A stretch of 64,000 nucleotides of DNA from positions 3,095,001 to 3,159,000 of the forward strand of contig WPIO01000009.1 of the NCBI GenBank assembly GCA_009760855.2, in the 5' to 3' direction. The translations under genes and the position numbers were made by a program. Below, one piece after another: positions 49,101 to 58,146 of the stretch. The DNA comes from Cristatella mucedo. Its lineage: Eukaryota; Bryozoa; Phylactolaemata; Cristatellidae. The notes under the pieces are model-generated. The model was not told where the DNA came from. It saw only the letters and a list, made by a program, of their open reading frames with translations, and made no database searches. How positions within the stretch are numbered: the stretch's first letter is position 1; each line of letters opens with the position of its first letter.

Positions 49101-49838
49101 CGCCCTATCTATGCAGCTGATTGCAGTTTGCTATGAACATGCCTGTCAGTAGGATAAGTGCTGCTCCATCCATTTACAGCATCACACTTACAAAGCACTG
49201 GCGCAAAAGAGAGTTCTTCGGTCAGCATGCTGGCGGATCGCCAGCGCCGCCGGCAGCCAAACATTGCTCGCTATGAGGATGGTCGTCTTTACTATAAGGG
49301 CCAATATTACAACCGTGGCCAGAGAGTTCTTGTCAGCGACAAGGATGGTTCGCCTGTCGTGTGAGTGGTTAGTTCCTTCGCCGTTGTAGGATCACTCTGA
49401 GCTTGTTGCGATTTTTTCCAGTGCTTGTATTTCAAACCCATGCTTTTTCCCTGTGGCTGTTTCCAGAGCCCTCTATGTGAACATGCTTAACATTTTCGAA
49501 TTGCTGTAGCCCGGGCTTGTATAGCTGCCCTAAGTGAATCTATGCCCACTGCTGCTCTGGCTCATCTGCACAGACCACGGGGTAGCTAACGTTTGTGTGC
49601 ATGCCAGCAAATGCTTGCACGAAACCCACCATTTACCTGCTGCTGTTCCATTAGCCTGTGGACTTGGTAGAAATCGTGCAGGTACGTCATGTCATTAGGA
49701 CTTATCTGTTGCAGTGCAACAATCACAGCTATAAGCTCGGGGGAAATAATGGTAAAGAAGTCAGATGGGAACAAGTCCAAATTGTATATTGCACAGCTAG
49801 AGAAAGGCAAATACTCGATGGAGCCACATCCATCATGA
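31033..49838 (+). CDS. BRMS1L: BRMS1-like protein (Sds3 family), complete, nine exons
   Basis: This gene encodes a subunit of the nuclear Sin3/HDAC corepressor complex, family Sds3/BRMS1/BRMS1L. Exons: 31033-31162, 32328-32418, 32533-32672, 38647-38726, 41571-41667, 44604-44693, 44885 to about 44993, about 49196-49360, 49715-49838. All phases agree, giving about 341 residues (351 with the alternative exon 7/8 junction); the human paralogue has about 323. The order matches the family: acidic Glu/Ser-rich N-terminus, MDDEEF, coiled-coil segments ([28 protein letters not shown]), a Lys-rich basic stretch, [16 protein letters not shown], and a C-terminal [20 protein letters not shown] block. The ATG has G at -3. 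An ETS-type CCGGAAGT lies about 100 bp upstream. Introns carry many old LINE pieces. Identification is confident; only the exon 7/8 junction is uncertain. Confidence 0.93.
32328..32418 (+). CDS. BRMS1L: BRMS1L exon 2
   Basis: The acceptor is CCCCACAG. The split codon G|AT gives Asp and then [16 protein letters not shown], matching the family's MDDE block. It ends in phase 2 before GTAAGTC. Confidence 0.92.
32533..32672 (+). CDS. BRMS1L: BRMS1L exon 3
   Basis: It encodes [19 protein letters not shown] and then [20 protein letters not shown], aligning with the family's VDAKLQEV...APEYLEPL...ENMQIRTKVAG. The donor G|GTAGGC is in phase 1. The preceding intron is only 114 bp. Confidence 0.92.
32725..33330 (-). 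mobile_element. LINE-B 3' part in BRMS1L intron 3, antisense
   Basis: It shares CCAACAGACTT, ATCTCAC, GCTGAGTCAGGAGAGC and AGCTAATTTATTGTCCA words, in order, with 45315-45900 and 48215-48870. Confidence 0.7.
33510..33605 (-). mobile_element. LINE-A/SINE type 3' tail in BRMS1L intron 3
   Basis: The reverse strand ends with GAGATCAAATTCTCTTAGGGGC followed by (ATT)n. Confidence 0.55.
34555..34738 (+). mobile_element. tRNA-derived SINE (family 2)
   Basis: Head GTGAGCCGTGATGGCACACT, B-box region GATCGTGGTTTCTAATCCTG, then GCCACTGCAAGCAGTGGTGA and CTATACAAAAAGAAGCTGTT. It is near-identical to 53215-53385. It lies in BRMS1L intron 3. Confidence 0.75.
35550..35710 (-). mobile_element. LINE-A 3' end, antisense in BRMS1L intron 3
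   Basis: Tail hairpin at 35570-35605, then UTR words shared with 43130-43200 (AAAGGAAGCATGTC). Confidence 0.55.
35880..37030 (-). mobile_element. LINE-A relic, antisense in BRMS1L intron 3
   Basis: The reverse strand reads [20 protein letters not shown]-like, [20 protein letters not shown] and [20 protein letters not shown], in LINE-A order and heavily mutated. Confidence 0.75.
37620..37800 (-). mobile_element. LINE-A 3' end, antisense
   Basis: Tail hairpin near 37645-37690, then UTR words ACATGCACACGAAGAACGAA. Confidence 0.6.
37815..37970 (-). other. tRNA-like SINE remnant
   Basis: The reverse strand reads CAATGGCATAGTGGCTAGCA and TTGGTTCGAGACTC with shortened spacing. Low support. Confidence 0.3.
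38647..38726 (+). CDS. BRMS1L: BRMS1L exon 4
   Basis: The acceptor TTTTTTGCAAG restores Gly across the junction. The exon reads [20 protein letters not shown], parallel to the family segment with NKYECE. It ends in phase 0 at GAG|GTAAGC. The 6-kb intron before it holds LINE relics and a SINE. Confidence 0.9.
39100..39830 (+). mobile_element. LINE-A fragment: linker upstream of RT, internally deleted
   Basis: Frames read [40 protein letters not shown] and [12 protein letters not shown], a region between endonuclease and RT absent from the other copies. It then jumps to [14 protein letters not shown]. Confidence 0.7.
39900..40160 (-). mobile_element. LINE-B 3' part, antisense in BRMS1L intron 4
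   Basis: It shares CAACAGACTTCATCTCAC and TTGCTGAGTCAGGA with the other LINE-B copies. Confidence 0.6.
41571..41667 (+). CDS. BRMS1L: BRMS1L exon 5 ([13 protein letters not shown] block)
   Basis: It encodes [18 protein letters not shown] and [14 protein letters not shown], the most conserved block of the family. The donor G|GTATGT is in phase 1. Confidence 0.95.
41730..42115 (+). mobile_element. LINE-C RT fragment in BRMS1L intron 5
   Basis: [44 protein letters not shown] and [15 protein letters not shown]. It is clearly an L2/CR1-type RT but distinct from LINE-A. It starts 60 bp after exon 5. Confidence 0.8.
42225..42310 (-). mobile_element. LINE-A 3' tail, antisense
   Basis: AATAATAATG run, then CTTGATAAAGTGCCCTTAG and the second hairpin arm. 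Confidence 0.65.
44167..44310. repeat. (TCC)n and CATCCT/TTAATC array in BRMS1L intron 5
   Basis: About 20 CCT units, then a higher-order CTCATC and CTTAATCCTCAT pattern. Confidence 0.9.
44345..44430 (+). mobile_element. LINE-A 3' tail in BRMS1L intron 5
   Basis: AAGTGCCTAGAAAGAGATTG ... GCGCTTTATCAAGTGC then (ATT)n. It ends 170 bp before exon 6. Confidence 0.7.
44604..44693 (+). CDS. BRMS1L: BRMS1L exon 6 (basic segment, before a U12 intron)
   Basis: The acceptor TTTTACCAG gives DAWESELL, followed by a Lys-rich stretch ending KKPTVVT. The last base G belongs to the Gly codon of T-G-P-Y and is followed directly by ATATCCTTTTT, an AT-AC minor-spliceosome donor. No GT lies near this boundary before an in-frame stop. 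Confidence 0.92.
44694..44884 (+). other. U12-type AT-AC intron (BRMS1L intron 6)
   Basis: This 191-bp intron starts ATATCCTTTTT and ends ATCCAC. A perfect U12 branch-site match, TTCCTTGAC, lies at 44862-44870, with the branch A (44869) 15 bases before the intron end. Joining the two exons at these points gives ...VVT-G-PYVVYML, the conserved family sequence. No GT-AG solution exists, because no usable AG lies between the upstream in-frame TGA and the PYVV codons. Confidence 0.93.
44885..44993 (+). CDS. BRMS1L: BRMS1L exon 7 ([16 protein letters not shown])
   Basis: The exon follows an AC acceptor and begins with GA, completing Gly before [19 protein letters not shown], near-identical to the family motif. 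The 3' end is uncertain: a donor at 44994 (phase 2) pairs with an acceptor at 49195, or a donor at 45008 (phase 1) pairs with an acceptor at 49179. Confidence 0.85.
45315..45900 (-). mobile_element. LINE-B 3' part, antisense in BRMS1L intron 7
   Basis: The reverse strand reads [39 protein letters not shown] and [15 protein letters not shown]. Confidence 0.75.
46150..48210. other. BRMS1L intron 7 interior
   Basis: AT-rich intronic sequence with a (TA)n tract at 46437-46456. The frame at 47627-47962 has no coding support. Confidence 0.5.
48215..48870 (-). mobile_element. LINE-B 3' part with nested LINE-A tail, BRMS1L intron 7
   Basis: The reverse strand reads [20 protein letters not shown] and [19 protein letters not shown]. 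The tail at 48608-48695 is a LINE-A hairpin with (ATT)n, splitting LINE-B, which resumes with TTTTTCAGCAAAGGAGACAC. Confidence 0.75.
49196..49360 (+). CDS. BRMS1L: BRMS1L exon 8
   Basis: It encodes a Ser-rich and Arg-rich linker and then [19 protein letters not shown], parallel to the family's EEGRLYYDGEWYIRGQ. The strongest acceptor (CCATTTACAG, end 49179) would extend the exon by 16 bases. The donor GT|GTGAGT is in phase 2. Confidence 0.85.
49715..49838 (+). CDS. BRMS1L: BRMS1L exon 9 (C-terminus and stop)
   Basis: The acceptor CTGTTGCAG joins in phase to [20 protein letters not shown] and then [21 protein letters not shown] with a TGA stop. This aligns with the family's ...[20 protein letters not shown] and KLYISQLQKGKYS end. 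Confidence 0.92.
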
Positions 49839-50531
49839 TCGTTTGCCGGTGCTATACTCGGCAAGAGTTCCTTTCATTTCTGGCTGTTTGCTGGCATTTT
49901 GCCGTCCTTCGTCGCTGAACACCGAGAACGATGCGTGCAAACTCAAGTGGTCTGACCCGGCCTGGCAGAGCGTGATATCATAACCACGTTGGACTGGACA
50001 AGCTGGACGTGACATTTGCATTGTCGTCGCTGCACTTGTTGTTGCCAAGGCCCAATAGCAAAGCTGTTAGCATTGCATGCTTGCAGACGCATGCACGCAC
50101 GCACACGTCCTGTTTATTGCTCGTAACGGACTGTGCCTTTAAATAAGTGCCCAGCGAGTTTGCAGGTCTCGCGGCTGCTCATTTCGAGCGCTGTATTTAT
50201 GATGCTTGCGCTGACTGTGCCTGGTGCTGCCATCCGCACATTGCTTTTGAACGAATGTGCAGTCGGCACTAAACTGTCACTCCTATGTGGCAACGATCAT
50301 CAGACAATAAGATGGATAAACGGGAGTGTGTGTTGCCTTGCTTGCCACTTAGCATTCGCCACACCTCACAGGTTTCAGCGTGTGCGGCCACCTCTGGTCT
50401 TCCTGGCTCCTGTGAAAGCTCGACTCGAATGAACAGTAGTAGTAACAGTAGGTAGTGGCTGCTGCGCCTTCGCTGCTGGTGTGCTGGTAGCTTTCATGAT
50501 GGTAGCCTGGGCGTTGCTCTGCTCGGGCTTC

Positions 50532-50732
50532 TCAGGTACGCGGCTGCTGCAGCCCGATGGGGGCAGAGCCCTCGCCAGGTGGACGGTGAGTTGGCAGCTG
50601 TAGGGATTCACTCGTCGCAGCCTTTGCCGGCTGGGCGACGAGCCGCCGGTCGCGCTCTTCGTCACGACGGCGCTGCTCCTCGGTGTCCACCAACCGTTTC
50701 TGATGCTGCATAACGAGCCTGGCAGCCCTGCG
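50532..50732 (-). CDS. BLOC1S6: BLOC1S6 exon 4 (C-terminus and stop)
   Basis: The acceptor GTCTTCCAG is followed by RRAARLVMQHQKRL, an Arg/Glu-rich helix, LVAQPAK and a short Pro/Gly-rich tail ending in TGA. Confidence 0.88.
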   Translation of the reverse strand, partial: RRAARLVMQHQKRLVDTEEQRRRDEERDRRLVAQPAKAATSESLQLPTHRPPGEGSAPIGLQQPRT

Positions 50733-53700
50733 CTGGAAGACAAACACAATGTGGCAAAATTGTCAGCATCCATCTTAAAAATCGGCACCTGCTGCGATCG
50801 AAAAAAAAAGGTGGAGGCAGCCGTCAGCAAGCAACAAACCTTTAAGTCGGCTGTCTGTTCGTTGATGTGTGTCATGTCTTTCCGGATCCTGGCCAACTTG
50901 CCTATGTATTGCTGTACCTTAGCCATCTACAGTGTCATGTAGATTATCGTTGAATCCAGGACTAACAAAGCTGGGGGTACTTTGTACATGTGACAGATGC
51001 AATCAAGACGGCAACTGATGTGAATCTAAATCACTCGGTGTACTCCAGTCGTCATGAGAGATATTCAGGGAATAGGGATTACATGAATTCACTGCATGGT
51101 GGCTTGCCTTCGGAAACTTAATTGCAGTTTACATGATTCTGAGACAGCTTGGCTGGTTAACAAGAGTAGTAACCTGCTGTAAAGGTGGAGTTGTTACGAT
51201 ATTTGTCCTTAGTGCCGGTGGAAGTCCGGGTTCAACCCATGATGCAGTCGAGTTTCGTCCTGAAGGAGAGTGTGGGGGAAGCTCCATTTGCACAACCCAA
51301 ATATGGGCTCTGACACTTACTATTATTATTATATAATAAACACTCAATACATAGCTGACGGAATTTTACAAGCTTTTTAGTCGAGGCAGAGTAAGTAGGT
51401 TGATAGCTCGGCTGCTCCTTATTCATCTAGCCTGCTGAAAGCACTTGCACAGCTGCTGCCTCACAGCCCGAGTCTGTCGATCTATTGCACGGACGAGCAA
51501 GCTCTGGGGATAGACCATTCTGCCCACCGTGCTATAGCACAGCAGTTAATCACTACAGCATACTCGGTCGGCATGCAGTCTCGAAAGATCAGTTTGAACA
51601 CACCCATTCAGTCAATTCACGATCTTGGGTGGGCAGGAAAGGCCGTACTTGCAGCATGTACGGTTGCTAGCAAATACATGGATTGTCGAGAGAACGATAT
51701 TTTGTCTGCATCAACACACTGACCTGCTTCTCGAGGGTTCGTAGTGCATCATCTGAAAACTTGGCATTCTCATGCTGAATCGATTCAATGACGACTTCCT
51801 GATGTTGGCTTCAAAAGAATGAAGTAATAATAATAATAGAATCAAGTTACTGCCCTTCGAAGCAATAGATGGTGGGTAGATGGCAGTATCAAGGGTTGTG
51901 TGTATGAATGCCTGCGATTGGTTATGGGCTCGTGTGTGCATTCATATACATGACAGCGATATCCATGCACACCATTCCATCGAGTTTCCTGAGTGTGAGT
52001 GCCTGCCTACCATGATGTCGTGGCGCTCGGAAAGTACTTACAAGCAAGTAGGCAGACTGCCGACGATAGGACTGATAAATTCCAGCCACTAGCCGATTCC
52101 CCCCTTCAATATCACCAAGAGCTACTGATTGAAGTATGTCGCAAGATATGTACTCATTGTGCTCAAACAACCACTCGTAACACGAGTCTCTGTACAGCCA
52201 AGAATGGCTTACATTGCTGCCCGGCCAATTGTGTGGCTCGACGGCATTAACTAAACCCAGCCGGTTAGTAGATTGGTCAGGAACTACCGAGCAACTAGCT
52301 CGTGTAGTTGCTGCCGAGACTGAATGTTACTATCATTTACCTCCCGAATACATATTACTAGTTTGGACACATCAACCAACTCAGAAAGGGTGGCCAAGTC
52401 GTAGTGACTATCCTGTGCTGATATTTTTTGTGCGAATTCCTCCAGTAGCTTCGTGGAGACCAGGTCTCGAAGCAGTCATTCATGAATAGCCACCACTGAG
52501 ATAGCTGCCATCCACTGGATTGTTTGTGGAGACTTCCCGAATACATTCTTTTTTCTATAGGAGCACAAGCCAATGTGTTTTAACCCAATGGTAAGGCGCT
52601 TGCTCTTTGTGACCGGGTCGTGAGTTGGAGTCAGGCAGTTGGTAACTCATTATTGCCCACTGCAAGCAGTGGTGATAGCAGCTAAGGCTGCTGTTATATA
52701 AATAGCTGTTCTTCACTTGTCATGCACAAGCTGGTGCCCATGGAAGAGATAGCCTTGCAGATTTGTCCGGAGGCAATGATTGGCAAGAGATAGACAGCCT
52801 TGCTGACTTGACATCACGGAAGCTGCTGGGGCTGAACCACATGATGCCCCATGCAGCCGTCGTACTCCCCCCCTTGCCATGGCAACGATCTATCCTTAGT
52901 ACATCGGCAGCTATAGTGACAGCCAGTCAAGCATTAACCAGGGGCCATAGTTAACGAATCTCGAATCCAGATCTATAATTTGGCACCATCACAATGTAGC
53001 TTTTACCAAAAAACATCTCTTTTCATGGCCATCGCCGATGCAATCACATACTCGCAAATGAAGCATATATTAGTTTATCCGAGATGCCGGTCCGCATAAT
53101 CGAATGCATGGAAGAATAGCACACAAAAAAGAAACTAAATACTTGACGGTACTTAAGGCACTAAACAGCACTCTAACACACGTTAGGTAACCCAATACCC
53201 AGTCTCAGCGATACTGGTGAGCCGTGATGGCTCACTAGGTAAGGCGGTTGCTTTCACATCCGAGGTCGTGGGTTCGATTCCTGCGGTGGGCGATCCTTTA
53301 TCGCCACTGCAAGCAATTGTGATAGCCGTAAAGGCTCTTCTGTCGCTATACAAAAAGAAGCTGTTGAATCAGCTAGGATTTTTTCCACAGAGTTGAGGAG
53401 AAAATAGATTAAACTGCTACCGAAGAGCTTCGGAGGTGGCAGTGGCAAAGTTCAAACTGCAATATCAAACTGTAATGCATAACGGCCAATTACAGGTTGT
53501 AAATGGTAATTACACTCGTGCATGTGCTTGCGACGACACTTTACTGGAGCAGAAGGCTAGTTGATGAATGCCGATAGCAAGCAACTTCTCTGCAGCAGCA
53601 TATAGAGGAAGATATGCATTTGTTTAGTATCATTTCTGCAAGACATGGCTAACTAGGGCAGCAGCAATGCCTTAGCACTACCAGGAAAAACTCCATTTAA

Positions 53701-55252
53701 CAACAGCAAAGGCTGGCGAAGGAATTTCTTATAACAGCAGCACCTACTGACGCATGACTGCTACACACCGTAGCTCACAGTCCCTACTTTTCTGTCGACA
53801 TAGATGGGCTGGCTGGACGCTGGCCTTCGGTTTTGCAAGTGGTAGCCTCAGCAGCTATGGACAGCATTACGTAGCCTTAATTGTTTCCAGTGCCCATCAC
53901 AACATAAATAGTACTAAAGCCACAGCCAATATAGGCTGTGTTCCTCATACCCCTTGTGCACCCTGAGCGTGCCAAAACACGAAAGAACGGCCAAGCGTCT
54001 CGCACTTAACAGCAGGCTGCAACATGACCTCATGTGAACGCCCGGGCCAAGATCGATGAAGCAGGGCTCATGAATGGGCACCTAGTTTAACTGCCTGACT
54101 AGTTCCAACGGTCAGCATTCAATTCAGTGCAGTCACACCCAACCAGTCCCTGGCATTAACGATTTCGTTAGCTGTCCAATGCACTAGGCATAGCCTGAGA
54201 CCGCTTGAAACAGCGTGACCGGTAGCTAACGTGCTTTTTGCAGTGAGACTCGAAATTCACTGGAGAACGTACGATCAAATGGCTGTGATTGATTGGCCAA
54301 TGTGTGCAACACGGGCATACCGAACACATCAAGAACTTCTGACCCTGCTCATTCCTGTATTTAAAAGATATAGAATATAGTTGGCTGAATTAAGAGCCCC
54401 ATTTCTATAGCAGTTAAAGTGTCTTGCCGGCTATCACCGCCCCTGATGTGGGCAGGACTCGAACCCACGGTCTGCTTCGTGTATTGCGAGTGCCGTGTTC
54501 ACGAGCTATCAACCAGGGGCTTTTAAATTCCAATAATACAAAATTTTTGTGCAGATCATGACATTGCAAGTACTTTTTACGAGCAAAATGAATTATTTGC
54601 TGAAAACTCGTTAATTTTTTGCTTCAATCACTCCACGTAAGCTTACAATGTTACCATAGGCATTGCTTCATAGTGCACACGTCCCAATTTCGAGACTGGC
54701 GTCAACCCAAAATGATTAAAATATAGTGTCTAAATTATGCCAACAATCTCTTTCCTCGACAATACCTCTGCTAGTCAAATTCAAAGAATTTTCTTTACAC
54801 GGCGTTTCTACGGATTAGATTTCGTCTACGTTGCCATTAATGCAATACCAGTCAGGCCGCTATTAATTGCAGCATAATTCTTACATTATGTCCGCGATGT
54901 CCTTCCTGGCGAGAGTAATCTCACGTTCTAGTACGTCCATGAGGCCAGAGGACAGATAGGTTGAAGCTTGGTCAACGTCTATTAAGGATTTCAATCCCTC
55001 AACACCAATATCCCCATACAAATCTTTCTCAAGATGCATAACTGCTGATTCTGAAGCCACGATTCCTGTCTCAGCCAAGTTCGAGGCCAATGCCGTTGTA
55101 GAATCGGAGGCTAATTGCGCCAGCCCTATCGAAGCAGGAACAGTCGCCACCGGTTCAGCAATTGTTGTATCATCGGTAGAGCAAACTACTTGGAACTTGG
55201 TGACTGTGGATTCTGATGGAGCGCTCTTCATTCTGGTGCCTTCGCTTTCCAT
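50532..55252 (-). CDS. BLOC1S6: BLOC-1 subunit 6 (pallidin), complete, four exons
   Basis: Pallidin is a coiled-coil subunit of BLOC-1, which acts in biogenesis of lysosome-related organelles and endosomal sorting. Exons in transcript order: 55252-54885, 51808-51724, 50926-50840, 50732-50532, joined in phases 2, 0 and 0, giving about 246 residues (human 172). The core aligns well: SLIDVDQASTYLSSGLMDVL resembles the human DKAVEQLAEGLL region, QHQEVVIESIQHENAKF resembles QNQVVLLDTLEQEISKF, YIGKLARIRKDM resembles LVNIRKEM, and RRDEERDRRLVAQPAK resembles the EKQLTARPAK end. The Ser/Thr/Ala-rich N-terminus is longer than in vertebrates. An in-frame TAA two codons before the ATG fixes the start. 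It converges with BRMS1L, the coding ends lying 693 bp apart. Confidence 0.88.
50840..50926 (-). CDS. BLOC1S6: BLOC1S6 exon 3
   Basis: It encodes MAKVQQYIGKLARIRKDM and THINEQTADLK, matching the pallidin IRKEM...LHEKTSKLK segment. The acceptor is ACACTGTAG and the donor AAG|GTTTGT. Confidence 0.88.
51125..51345 (+). mobile_element. Possible SINE with ATT tail
   Basis: GGCTGGTTAACAAGAG and GTCCGGGTTCAACCC resemble A and B boxes, and the sequence ends in (ATT)n. It lies in BLOC1S6 intron 2. Support is modest. Confidence 0.4.
51724..51808 (-). CDS. BLOC1S6: BLOC1S6 exon 2
   Basis: The acceptor CTTTTGAAG supplies the C completing Ile, then QHQEVVIESIQHENAKF and SDDALRTLEKQ. The donor CAG|GTCAGT is in phase 0. 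Confidence 0.87.
52565..52712 (+). mobile_element. tRNA-derived SINE (family 2 relative)
   Basis: GTTTTAACCCAATGGTAAGG head. It shares CCACTGCAAGCAGTGGTGAT and the AAGGCTGCTGTTATA end with family 2, but the middle has diverged. Confidence 0.55.
53215..53388 (+). mobile_element. tRNA-derived SINE (family 2)
   Basis: GTGAGCCGTGATGGCTCACT, GAGGTCGTGGGTTCGATTCC (clear A/B-box architecture), then GCCACTGCAAGCAATTGTGA and an AGCTAGGATTTTTT end. It lies in BLOC1S6 intron 1. Confidence 0.8.
54440..54520 (-). other. tRNA-like pseudogene or SINE head
   Basis: The reverse strand has a 7-bp acceptor-like stem (CCCCTGG/TCAGGGG), an A-box-like TAGCTCGTGAACACGG, an anticodon-like stem (TCG/CGA) and GTGGGTTCGAGTCC. 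The T-arm is distorted by about four extra bases, so a functional tRNA is unlikely. Confidence 0.5.
54885..55252 (-). CDS. BLOC1S6: BLOC1S6 exon 1
   Basis: It encodes MESEGTRMKSAPSE..., a low-complexity N-terminus, then a helical segment ending TLARKDIADI. The donor AT|GTAAGAA is in phase 2. Confidence 0.85.
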
Positions 55253-55368
55253 CCCTTAGACGTCACACAGCGCAGAACATATCGGCGGTTTTCCTTGCCT
55301 CGCGTACACGCCCACGGCAACTAGGAATCTAGCGGCTGCGTCCTTGACCGGTGTACAGCTACAACAGA

Positions 55369-55827
55369 CTAGTGAGTCCAGGGTACGTTGTCGTAATAAA
55401 GAACGTCCGGGATCTTAAGTGACTCTAAAAATCGACCGAGAAAATGTCGGTTCCGAAATTTTTGGAGACGGCTACTCGTCAGCTGTGGACGAGTAGGCAC
55501 ACAGTCCGGAAACGCGGGCTCCGGATGGTTAACCGCTACGGACTGCTTGTCTAACGACCGTCTTTGGATTTCCTTAGCAACTTTATGAATGTCATTTCTT
55601 TTATTAGAGAATGATCTTATGTTAGTACTAAACTTCTTATTGTTCACAAAAAAGAACACTTTTGAATTTAAAAAAACTTCCGTGCTCATTGAAACGTCTC
55701 CGCTGTTGTAGTAAGACGCTCTCTGATGGCGCTCACACGGCGACGCGCAAAAACCGAGGGGCTTCAACGTTGTATATTCGGCACAACGCTCGGTAGCCGT
55801 ACAGCGCACAGCGGCACCACCCTGCAT
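55369..55827 (-). CDS. Unidentified basic ORF upstream of BLOC1S6
   Basis: 152 codons from ATG 55827. An internal Met at codon 47 (MSTEVFLNSKVFFFVNN) could be the true start, leaving about 106 residues. The product is basic and ends LKIPDVLYYDNVPWTH. It lies on the same strand as BLOC1S6 and stops 117 bp before that gene's ATG. Family not recognised. It could be a short gene, an exon, an upstream ORF of the BLOC1S6 transcript, or chance. No repeat signature is visible in it. Confidence 0.35.
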   Translation of the reverse strand: MQGGAAVRCTATERCAEYTTLKPLGFCASPCERHQRASYYNSGDVSMSTEVFLNSKVFFFVNNKKFSTNIRSFSNKRNDIHKVAKEIQRRSLDKQSVAVNHPEPAFPDCVPTRPQLTSSRLQKFRNRHFLGRFLESLKIPDVLYYDNVPWTH

Positions 55828-56417
55828 TCGCGTTCACACTGCATTTGCCCGATCGCCTGACCTCTGCTACTAAGCGTAATTAACATCGAAAAGCCGGATT
55901 TCTCAATGCAATTCATTGCGCTAGGTAGCGTAAAATGGATGCATCGGCCAAGTGGTCCGAATTCAGATGAAAGCACCGCTTCTCAAAACAAGCTATGCTA
56001 CTATTAGTCTATTGCAAGATAGCTTCGGCGAACTCATAACGATCTAATGATGGCGAATGGGCCCTGACTAGAGTCCTATATATCGACATAAGTTTTCTGC
56101 ATCTACCGTGAACGGTTAGTCAAGCGTACAACAGCTCACGTGAGCATTCGCTGCAAGCCGCACATTGATATGCATCCGCGTCGCGCTCAGACCCAACCCG
56201 TATACACTAGAGTCAACTACAGCGTGAAAGCCAGCTCTCAGAGAGGTAGAGCTAGGTAACCTCCGTAGGTCGATGGCATTAGTCCGCTAAATCAAGAATG
56301 TAATGTCTGTATGCCGCCGAATGGGACTTATATTAACTCGCAGCCCCCTGCTGGCGTCGTTGTCCCGAATACAAATGTATCCGTAGTAACAAGGCGAGGT
56401 CACAATATTATGATTGC

Positions 56418-56419
<2 letters not shown>

Positions 56420-56454
<35 letters not shown>

Positions 56455-56455
56455 G
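56420..56455. repeat. (TA)n tract
   Basis: Alternating TA, interrupted once. Confidence 0.85.
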
Positions 56456-56904
56456 CGCACTATACCCTGTTTGTTACGAGGCGTTGGTGCAATTTGTGAC
56501 AAGTGCTTCCAAAGGCGGTAAACCAGCTGGAATTTACGCATTCGCTATTAAAATGAGCAGACGAACGAGCATTTAACAACACTAAGCTCTAAGCAACGAC
56601 CCACAAAAAATACTAAGATTGACTCGCGTGGAACCGAACCTTAAACCCGATTATGTCATTTAGGTGTGCCCTTTAGTTTTGAAAAAAGTATGGATTGTGA
56701 GTATCGTCAGCTACAGCTCCGCGTGGCTCTGGCGGGGCCAGCAATTGTGCTGACGGCTCCCTTGTTTGCTGACTGGATTATCCTTTGGAAAATTAATCTC
56801 GTGCTAGACACTGTCATAAGAGCACACCTTCCCGTCAGGTTACCACTACTGGATCAGGGTAGCCACGGAAGTTATGACGAGTCAGGCGGTGGGCTGCTTA
56901 TTGC

Positions 56905-57062
56905 CGCACTGATTTGGCCCAGTTGTTAAGGTATTTGCCTTTAACGGCGGAAGTCAAGGTGAGTTTATTTTCTGACCAAGGTCGTGGGCTCGAGCCCTGT
57001 AGCATAAGTGGAGCGCTTGAATAGAGATTAAGTTCTCTTAGGGCGCTATACAAACGAATTGT
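56905..57062 (+). mobile_element. tRNA-derived SINE (family 1, long variant)
   Basis: GATTTGGCCCAGTTGTTAAG, the insert AAGTCAAGGTGAGTTTATTT, GGTCGTGGGCTCGAGCCCTG, then the tail AGATTAAGTTCTCTTAGGGC leading into a (TA)n array. Confidence 0.75.
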
Positions 57063-57315
<253 letters not shown>

Positions 57316-57855
57316 GAGATGAATCACACATCAGCGCATTTAATGGGTTTCAAATGCACAGCACATCGGAGGGGGCTGGCAGACCGGAACTAGTTTGTTG
57401 CGTAAGGCGAATATGAGTCCGACGAAGCGCGAAGATAACACGAAACACCCGACGAACCCTCCTGTACAAATCTGCATGTCCACAAAGACCTCAAAGGCGT
57501 ATTTCTAACGCACCCTCACACGGGCTGGCATGTTATGGCCAACGGCTCTAGGTATAATTGCCTAGGGACTGTACTTTATTCTTGTCTAATGACTCAGTCA
57601 TATATACACATCCAAGGGCTAGGCTGCAATTAGACATGGACGATAGCCGCCCAAAATGATCAAAGATCATAATTAAGCGGCTCGCCCACAAGGAGATATT
57701 AAAGCACCGCGAAATGGCCAAAGCATGACCATCAAGCCTTACCGAGTCGTTGTAGCGTTCGAAAGAGCTGTCTCCCTATAGCCACCGTTTGTCGACATGA
57801 ACTTTAGACATCCTCTGTACTTGATAGACGCAGACGCCATCTATCTCAAGGATGC

Positions 57856-58146
57856 TGTGTGCACCCGCTGCTCCCGCTATTGTAATTAGCACAGCAGTCA
57901 TTCGGCCATCAATGCACGATCCGCTTTCAGCAGGCGGTTGGGCAGTAGACTCGGCGCAGCGTCCGGCCCTTGATGTAAGGATGTTGCCGGCAGCAGCTGC
58001 ACTTCCCCATCTGCGGTGAGTCAGCCACTTTGTATATGTACGCGTTGAGGAATAAAGATGAAGTCTCGTTTACCTATCGCATCCGTGCTCGTGTCTCCGT
58101 GAGACTTCACGAGAACAGCCGCCGCCGGAGCCACTTTTATACAACA
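57856..58146 (+). repeat. LTR-like repeat, copy 1
   Basis: It starts TGTGTGCACCCGCTG, has AATAAAGATGAAGTCTCGTT, and ends GCCGCCGGAGCCAC...ATACAACA. It shares both ends and internal words with copy 2. It may be a solo LTR; no target duplication was found. Confidence 0.5.

Noticed and set aside
51922-52170. Minus-strand ORF considered as the N-terminal exon of BLOC1S6
   Set aside because: Its donor phase does not fit exon 2 and it lacks pallidin similarity. The exon at 54885-55252 fits both phase and alignment.
54440-54520. Functional tRNA, possibly tRNA-Sec because of length
   Set aside because: The T-arm carries extra bases, the sequence does not resemble tRNA-Sec and no coherent anticodon is evident; better a tRNA-like pseudogene or SINE head.
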